Of a stretch of DNA of 17,168 nt, positions 7,117 through 14,300 are shown one piece after another; within the stretch, counting starts at the first letter, position 1, and every line of letters begins with the position of its first letter. Origin of the DNA: Gemmatimonadota bacterium (GTDB lineage Bacteria; JAAXHH01); assembly GCA_026713285.1 (NCBI GenBank), contig JAPOOT010000044.1, forward strand, positions 1-17,168. Reading direction: 5' to 3'. The notes below the pieces were generated by a model. That model did not search any database. It worked only from the letters and a program-made list of their open reading frames with translations, and had not been told where the DNA came from. A program made the position numbers and the translations under genes.

Positions 7117-7120
7117 GGAG
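7116..7120 (+). promoter_or_regulatory. Shine-Dalgarno site supporting a TTG start for fabG
   Basis: AGGAG lies 8 nt before the TTG at 7129. The Rossmann fold motif follows at the normal distance (GKVAVVTGG from residue 6), so the rare TTG start is accepted. Confidence 0.65.
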
Positions 7121-7128
7121 TTCCTGAT

Positions 7129-7872
7129 TTGCGCGGCGTAAGTGGCAAAGTTGCCGTCGTAACGGGCGGAGCGCAGGGGATCGGTTCCGCCGTCGCCGAA
7201 CGGTTCGCGGCAGAAGGCGCCCGGGTGATCATTACGAGCCGCGACGGGACCAAGGCCGAGGAAGCCGCCGAAGCGCTGAAGCAACAAGGCGGCGAAGCCC
7301 GAGGCCTGGCTGTACGCATAGACGACCGGGACAGCGTGAAAGGCCTGATCGACGGCGTGGTCGAGACTTACGGTTGCATCGACGTACTGGTCAACAACGC
7401 GGCCACGGTCCGGGACACGCTCCTGATGCGCATGAAACAGGCCGACTGGGACGAAGTCATGCACGTCAACCTGGGCGGCGTGTTCATCTGCACCCAGGCG
7501 GTCATCCGGCAAATGATGAGACAGCGGAGCGGCAGGATCATCAACATGACCTCGATCGTCGGCCTCGCGGGTAACGCGGGACAGGCCAACTATTCTGCCT
7601 CCAAGGCCGGTATCATCGGATTCACCAAGTCCGTGGCGAAAGAGGTCGGCAGCCGGGGGATCACGGTCAATGCGATCGCACCGGGGTTTATCGAAACAGC
7701 CATGACGGAGTCGCTTCCCGAAACGGTGCGGGCCGCGTTCCTGGACGCCACACCGCTATCCAGGGCCGGGCAACCCGACGACGTGGCCGGCATCGCGACG
7801 TTCCTGGCGTCCGACGACGCCGCCTTCATCACGGGGCAGGTGATGCGTGTCGACGGCGGCATGGGGATGTAA
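7129..7872 (+). CDS. fabG: 3-oxoacyl-[ACP] reductase
   Basis: FabG (247 residues, E. coli 244) reduces 3-oxoacyl-ACP to (R)-3-hydroxyacyl-ACP with NADPH, the first reduction of each elongation round. It is a classical short-chain dehydrogenase: cofactor motif TGGAQGIG at 12-19, NNAA at 89-92, N114, and the catalytic S142, Y155 and K159 in TSIVG and ANYSASKAG. The C-terminal PGFIETAMT and GQVMRVDGGMGM are standard for FabG. The start is TTG with AGGAG 8 nt upstream. After its stop comes a 195-nt gap with a 12-bp repeat before acpP. Confidence 0.96.
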   Translation: MRGVSGKVAVVTGGAQGIGSAVAERFAAEGARVIITSRDGTKAEEAAEALKQQGGEARGLAVRIDDRDSVKGLIDGVVETYGCIDVLVNNAATVRDTLLMRMKQADWDEVMHVNLGGVFICTQAVIRQMMRQRSGRIINMTSIVGLAGNAGQANYSASKAGIIGFTKSVAKEVGSRGITVNAIAPGFIETAMTESLPETVRAAFLDATPLSRAGQPDDVAGIATFLASDDAAFITGQVMRVDGGMGM

Positions 7873-7896
7873 GCGCAAAGCAATCTAAAGCAAACC

Positions 7897-7980
7897 TGTC
7901 GAGCAGACCGTCGAGCACACAGTTGAGCAGACAATTGAACTCACCGTCGAGCGTACAATTGAGCACACAGTCGAGCAAAC
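7897..7980. repeat. Seven tandem 12-bp units upstream of acpP
   Basis: Seven contiguous 12-mers fit one register exactly, from TGTCGAGCAGAC at 7897-7908 to AGTCGAGCAAAC at 7969-7980. The consensus is roughly N-G/A-T-C/T-G-A-G/A-C-N-N-A-C, and a poorer eighth copy may precede it. Differences fall mostly at every third base. Read from 7898 the array encodes a (V/I)-E-x-T tetrapeptide repeat in which the E and T codons vary only synonymously; the opposite strand gives a V-C-S-T-like repeat. Neither frame has a start codon: the + frame is closed by TAA at 7886-7888 and TGA at 8012-8014. A weak promoter-like pair, TTGAGC (7959-7964) and TTTAGT (7982-7987) with 17-nt spacing, spans its right end. 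Confidence 0.85.
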
Positions 7981-8054
7981 TTTTAGTTCATTCGCAACTG
8001 AAGCGGCAATTTGATTTCAACATGTAGATAAGAAAGCCAACAATTCATACGGAC

Positions 8055-8060
8055 AGGAGG
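8055..8060 (+). promoter_or_regulatory. Strong Shine-Dalgarno site of acpP
   Basis: AGGAGG lies 7 nt before the ATG at 8068. It is the full consensus, stronger than those of the neighbouring fab genes, as expected for the abundant acyl carrier protein. Confidence 0.8.
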
Positions 8061-8067
8061 AAAGAAG

Positions 8068-8298
8068 ATGGAAGATCGCGTAAAGGAGATCATCGCCGAG
8101 CAGCTTGGCGTTGACGGTGACCAGGTTACCGACAATGCCTCGTTTACCGACGACCTGGGCGCAGACTCGCTCGATACGGTCGAACTCGTCATGGCGCTCG
8201 AGGAGGAATTCGATATCGAGATTCCCGACGAAGACGCCGAAAAGATCGTCACGGTAAGTGACGCGATCAAGTATCTCCAGGCCAATGTAGACGGCTGA
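8068..8298 (+). CDS. acpP: Acyl carrier protein
   Basis: This 76-residue acidic protein carries growing acyl chains on a 4'-phosphopantetheine arm. The attachment serine is S34 in DDLGADSLDTVELVMALEEE, the canonical ACP motif, and the rest (FDIEIPDEDAEKIVTVSDAI) is close to textbook AcpP. It serves FabD, FabG and FabF encoded around it, and would supply octanoyl-ACP to the LipM-like enzyme downstream. The start has a full AGGAGG. The 195-nt upstream gap is the longest inside the operon and may hold an extra promoter, as acpP often needs higher expression; only a weak candidate was seen. Confidence 0.98.
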   Translation: MEDRVKEIIAEQLGVDGDQVTDNASFTDDLGADSLDTVELVMALEEEFDIEIPDEDAEKIVTVSDAIKYLQANVDG

Positions 8299-8359
8299 TT
8301 CATCTCAAGGCCCGGTCCGTGTTCCTGTGCAGTCCCTGGAAACGCGGCCGGTTGATTTC

Positions 8360-8366
8360 GGGAGGA
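8360..8366 (+). promoter_or_regulatory. Shine-Dalgarno site deciding a GTG start for fabF
   Basis: GGGAGGA lies 5 nt before the GTG at 8372. The resulting protein is 413 residues, the same length as E. coli FabF, with catalytic residues falling at identical numbers. A GTG 45 nt upstream (8327) lacks such a site. Confidence 0.8.
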
Positions 8367-8371
8367 TCGGC

Positions 8372-9613
8372 GTGGCCGAGCGCGTAGTCGTCACCGGTAT
8401 GGGCGTCCTGAGCCCCGTGGGTCTCAGGCTCGATACCTATTGGAATGCCCTTTGCAGCGGCCAAAGCGGCATAGGGCCCATAACCAAGTTCGACGTGGAC
8501 GCCTTTCCGGCGAAAATCGCCGCCGAGTTGAAGGATTTCAACGCGGCAGATTACATCGACCGGAAGGAAGTGCGGCGCATGGACGAAAACGTCCAGTACG
8601 CGGTCATTGCGGCGCAGATGGCGATCGACGACTCCGGGTTGGACCTCGATGTAGAGGACCGGGAACGCATCGGGGTGGTCATGGGTACGGGCGTCGGAGG
8701 CATTTGGACCTTCGAGAACCAGCATTCGAACCTGGTGAACAAGGGTCCGGGGCGCGTGAGCCCCTTTTTCATTCCGATGATGATCGCGGACATGGCCCCC
8801 GGCCATATCTCGATGATACACGGATTGAAAGGACCCAATTACACCACGGTATCGGCCTGTTCCAGCGGCGCCCACGGAATAGGCGACGCCTTCAGGATCC
8901 TGCAGCACGGGGACGCCGACGTGATGATTACCGGCGGCACGGAAGCCAGCATTTCGCCCATGGCCGTGGCCGGGTTCAGCAATATGCGGGCCCTTTCCCT
9001 CCGCAACGATGAACCGGAGCGGGCCAGCCGGCCCTTCGACGCCGAAAGGGACGGATTCGTCCTGGGTGAAGGCGCGGGCATAGTCGTCCTCGAGACCCTG
9101 TCGCACGCGCGGCGGCGCAATGCGACTGTCTACGCCGAACTGGCAGGTTACGCCGCGACGGCGGATGCCTTTCATATCACACAGCCCCATGAATCGGGCG
9201 AAGGCGCTATGCGATCCATGAAACTGGCATTGCAGAACGCCGGGCTGGACGCTGACGGGATCGATTACATCAACGCCCACGGTACGTCCACTCCCTTCAA
9301 CGATCGCATTGAAACCCTGGCCATCAAGAAGGTATTCGGAGAACACGCGAAAAGTCTCGCCATCAGTTCCACCAAGTCACTTGTCGGCCATCTGCTCGGA
9401 GCTTCAGGAGGAGTAGAGTTCATCGCGACCACACTGTCCGTCGCCTGCGATTTCGTCCATCCTACCATCAACTACGAGGTACCCGATCCCGATTGCGACC
9501 TGGACTACGTTCCCAACACCGGCAGGGAACGGGAAGTACGGGCGGCCTTGACCAATTCTTTCGGATTCGGTGGGCATAACGTAACACTCGTGGTAAAGAA
9601 GTACACGGCGTAA
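8372..9613 (+). CDS. fabF: 3-oxoacyl-[ACP] synthase II (KAS II)
   Basis: FabF condenses malonyl-ACP with acyl-ACP to extend the chain by two carbons. From the GTG at 8372 the protein is 413 residues. The catalytic triad is C163 (SACSSGAHG), H303 (NAHGTSTP) and H340 (SLVGHLLGASGG), with K335 nearby, matching the numbering of E. coli FabF. Other marks are VVVTGMGVLSPVG at the N-terminus, GVVMGTGVGG, RPFDAERDGFVLGEGAG, and NSFGFGGHN near the end. With fabH not found in this operon, FabF is the only stand-alone condensing enzyme in the window. It follows acpP after 73 nt and precedes rnc by 39 nt. Confidence 0.97.
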   Translation: MAERVVVTGMGVLSPVGLRLDTYWNALCSGQSGIGPITKFDVDAFPAKIAAELKDFNAADYIDRKEVRRMDENVQYAVIAAQMAIDDSGLDLDVEDRERIGVVMGTGVGGIWTFENQHSNLVNKGPGRVSPFFIPMMIADMAPGHISMIHGLKGPNYTTVSACSSGAHGIGDAFRILQHGDADVMITGGTEASISPMAVAGFSNMRALSLRNDEPERASRPFDAERDGFVLGEGAGIVVLETLSHARRRNATVYAELAGYAATADAFHITQPHESGEGAMRSMKLALQNAGLDADGIDYINAHGTSTPFNDRIETLAIKKVFGEHAKSLAISSTKSLVGHLLGASGGVEFIATTLSVACDFVHPTINYEVPDPDCDLDYVPNTGREREVRAALTNSFGFGGHNVTLVVKKYTA

Positions 9614-9652
9614 CGTCCTCCGAAACGCCTCGAACGTGTTCCGGGGATTACC

Positions 9653-10480
9653 GTGTCGAAACGGCATCCTATCCTGCAAAAACTACGGCGCGTGGCCGCG
9701 ACCCTGTTTTTCCGCCTGAAACGCGGCGCATCCCGCAACGCCGTGAACCGGACCGCAGCCGAACGGGAAAACGCACGCCAGGTACAGAAGTATATCAACT
9801 ACCGTTTCAAGAACCCCGATTACCTGATAACTGCCCTCAAACACCGTTCCTACGTGTATTCCCGGGAGCAGTCCGGAGTATACTCCAACGAACGGCTGGA
9901 GTTCCTGGGCGACGCGGTGCTGGATCTCGTCGTGGGCGAGTTCATATACGATAAGTACCCGAGGTGCCGCGAGGGGCAGTTGACGCAGCTCCGTTCCACG
10001 CTGGTCAACCGCAAGGCGCTCGCCCGGCAGGCCCGGGAAATGAAACTCGGGCGCTTCGTGCTGCTGAGTTCCAGCGAAGCGCGTTCAGGCGGCCGTTTTC
10101 GCCACTCGATCCTGTCTGACGCCTACGAATCCATCATCGGCGCCATATACCTGGACGGCGGGCTGCAGCCGGTCAGGCGCTTCCTGCATCGAACCCTGCT
10201 GCAGGAACTGAACGATGAACGTCCCACCGATGACGATGACTCGCGCAACTACAAGAGCGCGCTGCTGGAATTTACGCAGGGCGAAGGCATCGGGCAGCCG
10301 GAATACCGCATCGATTCCGCCGTCGGCCCCGACCATGAGAAAGTCTTTACAATCGAGGTCTTCGTAGCCGGAAACGCCGTCAGCAAAGGCACCGGAACCA
10401 GCAAGAAGAACGCGGAGCAGGACGCGGCGCGGCAGGCCGTAGAGCGGCTGCAGTCCGCCCGGGACAGCGAAGGGTCATGA
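9653..10480 (+). CDS. rnc: Ribonuclease III
   Basis: RNase III cleaves double-stranded RNA in rRNA and mRNA processing. Of 275 residues, the endonuclease domain covers about 45-185, with signature NERLEFLGDAVLDLVVGE. The expected acidic metal ligands are all present: E83, D87, D156 and E159 (the latter two in SDAYESIIGAIYLDGG). A double-stranded RNA-binding domain follows at about 198-270, with GTSKKNAEQDAARQAVERL. Unlike E. coli RNase III (226 residues), it has about 45 extra N-terminal residues rich in arginine and lysine. The start is GTG with GGGGA 5 nt upstream; a GTG at 9743 would drop 30 residues but lacks a ribosome-binding site. The stop overlaps the next start as ATGA (10477-10480). 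The fabF-rnc neighbourhood is common in several phyla. Confidence 0.96.
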   Translation: MSKRHPILQKLRRVAATLFFRLKRGASRNAVNRTAAERENARQVQKYINYRFKNPDYLITALKHRSYVYSREQSGVYSNERLEFLGDAVLDLVVGEFIYDKYPRCREGQLTQLRSTLVNRKALARQAREMKLGRFVLLSSSEARSGGRFRHSILSDAYESIIGAIYLDGGLQPVRRFLHRTLLQELNDERPTDDDDSRNYKSALLEFTQGEGIGQPEYRIDSAVGPDHEKVFTIEVFVAGNAVSKGTGTSKKNAEQDAARQAVERLQSARDSEGS

Positions 10481-11304
10481 TCCGCATACTGACCACCCCC
10501 GGGTGTTCCGCCGCTTACAACATGGCCGTCGATGAAGCGCTGTTCGGCGCGTGCCGGCGGGACACGAAGATGATGACGCTGCGCATCTACACGTGGCATC
10601 CTCCGGCTGTGTCCGTCGGATATGGACAGGACGTGGAAGACGAGGTCGACCCCGGCCGATGCGACCGGTATGGCATCGACCTGGTCCGCCGGATCACCGG
10701 TGGGCGCACGGTGCTGCACGACCAGGAACTGACGTACAGCCTGGTGTTTCCGGAATCCCATCCCGCAATGAATACCCTGTCCGGGGCTATGTACCGCGGG
10801 GCCGGGGAAGCGCTGGCCAGGACGTTACGGCACTTCGGAATCCCGGCAGAACCGGCGATGGAAGCAAGCTGTGGCATTGGAGGCAATAGCGACGTATGCT
10901 TCACGGCCACGGGACGTTACGAGATTACAGCGCGAGGCAGAAAACTGGCCGGAAGCGCCCAGCGCCGGTCGGGTGGACGGGTATTGCACCACGGATCCGT
11001 CCTGCTGGGACCGGGACACAAAAGACTGCCTTTGCTGATACCTTCCCAGGACCAGCAACGCCGGGAGACCATCGCCCGGTTGCTGGATCAGCGGACCATA
11101 ACCGTCTCTGAATTGACTTCCGGTCTACCGACCTTCGAGGAATGGGCCGACGGCCTTTCCCGGTCGTTCATGGAACATTTCAACCTCGAAGGCCGAAGGG
11201 ACGTGCTGAACGATGAAGAACGGCACGCGACCGAGGAGCTGGTCAGAACCCGGTACGGAAACGCCGAATGGACCTTTCGAAGACCCCTGAGTCATGTCCG
11301 GTGA
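10477..11304 (+). CDS. lipM: LipM-like octanoyl-[ACP]:protein N-octanoyltransferase (biotin/lipoate A/B ligase family)
   Basis: The 275-residue protein belongs to the lipoate-protein ligase/octanoyltransferase fold. It shows NMAVDEALF at 15-23, RRITGGRTVLHDQELTYSL at 71-89 (the RRxxGG substrate-binding loop), GRKLAGSAQRR at 154-164 with the invariant lysine K156, and LHHGSVLL at 170-177. The residue before the YEI motif is what separates the classes: this protein has CF at 141-142, where LipM enzymes carry the nucleophilic cysteine and ATP-dependent LplA ligases do not. That makes transfer of octanoate from ACP to GcvH or E2 domains the likely reaction, in line with its place after acpP and fabF. 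It overlaps rnc by 4 nt and contains the PKS start codon in its last 11 nt. LplA-type activity is the alternative. Confidence 0.75.
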   Translation: MIRILTTPGCSAAYNMAVDEALFGACRRDTKMMTLRIYTWHPPAVSVGYGQDVEDEVDPGRCDRYGIDLVRRITGGRTVLHDQELTYSLVFPESHPAMNTLSGAMYRGAGEALARTLRHFGIPAEPAMEASCGIGGNSDVCFTATGRYEITARGRKLAGSAQRRSGGRVLHHGSVLLGPGHKRLPLLIPSQDQQRRETIARLLDQRTITVSELTSGLPTFEEWADGLSRSFMEHFNLEGRRDVLNDEERHATEELVRTRYGNAEWTFRRPLSHVR

Positions 11305-14300
11305 ACCCATTGCCATAACAGGTATCGCCTGCCGGTTTCCCGGTGAGATATCCACGGCCCGGTCTTTCTGGGAGTTCGTCCTGAACGGCGGAGACGCCAT
11401 ACGCGCCGTGCCGGATGAACGGAAATTGCTGTGGGAACCGTGGACGGACCCTAATGACTATCCCGCCCACGGTGGATTCGTCGACGAAATCGACCGATTC
11501 GACGCGGCGTTCTTCAATATCTCACCGCGAGAAGCCCGCCACATCGATCCCCAGCAGCGCGTCCTGCTCGAACTCGCCTGGGAAGCGCTGGAAGACGCGC
11601 GAATTCCGCCGGCAAAGCTTGAAGGCCGGCCCGTAGGCGTGTACATGGGGATCTTCCTGGACGAATACTGGGACCTGCAGCGGTACGCGGCGCCGGCATC
11701 GGTCGGCATGCACACCAATACGGGTGGCACGCTGAGTATCGCGGCGAACCGGATCTCCCACTTCCTGGATCTGAAGGGTCCGAGTATCGCGGTGGACACG
11801 GCTTGTTCTTCCTCGCTGACCGCCGTTCACCTGGCCTGCAGGGATATACAGGCCGGTACCTGTTCGGCCGCATTTGCCGGCGGCGCGAATTTCCTCCTGA
11901 CCCCACAGACCACGCGCGGATTTCAGCAGGCGCAAATGCTGTCGCCGGATGGGCGCTGCAGGGCCTTCGACCAGGGGGCGAGCGGGTACGGACGGAGCGA
12001 CGGCGCGGGTGTCGTCGTACTGAAATCCCTGTCCGACGCTTTGGAGGACGGCGATCCAATCTACGCGGTAATTCACGGCTCCGCGATTAACCAGGACGGG
12101 CGCGGCCAGGACGGGCGCGGGCTTACCGTACCCTGCCAGGTCGCTCAGCAAGCCGTCATCGAGTCGGCCGCCCGGGCGGGTGGCGTGGACCCGCAACGCC
12201 TGGCCTTCGTGGAAGCCCACGGTACGGGAACGCTCACAGGCGACCCAGTGGAAGCCATGGCCATCGGCCGGGCCACGGGATCCACCGGCTGCCTGATCGG
12301 TTCGGTGAAGACCAATATCGGCCATACCGAGGCGTCGGCCGGCGTCGCCGGACTCATCAAAACGGCGCTGGCCCTGAAACATGGCGTCCTGCCGCCTTCC
12401 CTGCACTTCGAGAAGTCAAACCCCGATATACCCTTTGAAGCGCTTGGGTTAAAGGTGGTCACCGACCCGGTAAACATCCCCGAATCCTGTTACGCCGGAG
12501 TCAACTCCTTCGGATTCGGCGGAGCCAACGCCCATGTCGTGCTGGGATCCCCGCCGGGCTTGTCGCGCGGCAGGGATTCAGCAGGTGTGCGGATGACCCA
12601 CGACCCGGGAGTCGTCGACAGCGCACTTTCGGCCGGCGACCCGGCTGAAGTCGGTACGGACGGTTCACGCGGCGTGGCCGCCCCGGCTGAAGTCGAAACG
12701 GGCGGTTCACGCGACCCGGCTGAAGTCGGTACGGGCCGTTCACGCGGCGTGGCCGCCCCGCGCCGTTCCGACGATCAGCGCGCTTCCCGGCTCCTGGTCC
12801 TGTCCGCCCATAACGCCGCCGCGCTGAAGCAAAAGGCATCCGATACAGTATCCCTGCTCCGAAGCCGTCCCGAAACTCAGCCGGCCGATCTTGCGGCCGC
12901 GCTCGCCCTGCACCGGTCCCAACTGGACCACCGCCTGGCCCTGGTGTTCGAGGAGGCCGGGGGTGCGGCGCAGGGCCTTGAGACGTTTCGTGCAGGCGGC
13001 ATCCCGGACCGGTTCGAAACGGCACACGCAGGATCGCAGCCCGCACCTGTCGTCTTCGTCTTCACCGGCATGGGGCCGCAATGGTACGGCATGGGGCGGG
13101 CGCTCTACGATTCGGCGCCCCCGTTTTGCGAGGCCCTGGACGAGTTCGACCGCCTGTATGCGGCAGAAGCGGGCACTTCCATCAAGGATGAGATGTGGCG
13201 CGGCGCAGCCGGGGAGCGCATCACCGGCGTCGAGATCGCCCAGCCCGCCAACATGGCGCTGCAGTGGGCCCTGGCGGCCTTGTGGCGGTCCCTTGGCGTT
13301 GAGCCGCGGTTCGTCATCGGCCACAGCGTCGGGGAAATCACCGGAGCCTGTGTCGCAGGCGCCCTTTCCCTGGAAGAGGGCGTTCGCATCATATTCCAGC
13401 GCAGCAGGCTGCAGAAGGCGTTGCAGGGACAAGGCGAGATGCTTGCGGTGGGCCTGTCGCCGGACGAGGCGGAAGAGGCCATAGAACCCTTCGGAGACAG
13501 CCTGTCCGTCGCCGCGGTCAACAGCCCGGTTTCCGTGACCATATCCGGGGAGACCGCGGCTATCGACCGGTTACAGGCGGAGTTGGATGGACGACGGATT
13601 TTCTGCCGCAAACTACATACGGATATCGCCTATCACAGCAGGCAAATGGACGGGATTCGTGACGATTTCCTGGCGTCCCTGAATGGACTGTCTCCCTCGA
13701 AATCCCACGTACCTCTGTTCTCGACGGTCACGGGAGCGCTGGCAGAAGGAATGGACCTCGACGCGGACCACTGGTGGCGAAACATCCGAAGTCCCGTCCT
13801 GTTCAACCGGTCATTCGAAGAGATTCCAGATGGCGGAGAGGCGTTGTTTGTCCAGATCGGCCCTCATCCAGTTCTTTCTACGATAATATACGAAAACCTG
13901 GCTCATCTGAATCGGACGGGGCATGTGGTCGCCTCGCTGCGACGAGACCGCGGAACCTGGGACGTCCTGCTCGAAACCGTGGCGAAATGTTACGTCCACG
14001 GCCACGATATACGCTGGCAACACCTGGTGGACCCACCGCGAACCCCCGTTCCGTTGCCGACCTACCCCTGGCAGAAGGAACGTTTCTGGTTGGACGGGAT
14101 GACGAATCAACCGGGTGGCCTGCGAAGCCAATACCCTCACCCATTGATCGGTACCGGCACCGAATCTTCCGTGGACCCCGAAACCATCGTGTGGGAACGG
14201 CCGATCAGCCTGGAATCTCATCCGATGCTGGCGGATCACACCGTGCTGGACCGATCGATCATGCCGCTTGCCGGGAAGATCGAAATGCTCTTCGAGACCC

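Noticed and set aside
7959..7987. acpP promoter (TTGAGC-N17-TTTAGT)
   Set aside because: Each box matches consensus at only 4 of 6 positions and part lies in a repeat unit; too weak to list as a feature of its own.
8327..8371. GTG at 8327 as the fabF start
   Set aside because: The GTG at 8372 has GGGAGGA at good spacing and gives exactly the family length and residue numbering.
8300..9346. Antisense open frame (about 350 codons) opposite fabF
   Set aside because: Shadow of fabF, which has complete catalytic residues and its own ribosome-binding site.
12091..12120. Frameshift in the KS domain
   Set aside because: The duplication is 15 bp, so the frame continues and all downstream domains read correctly.
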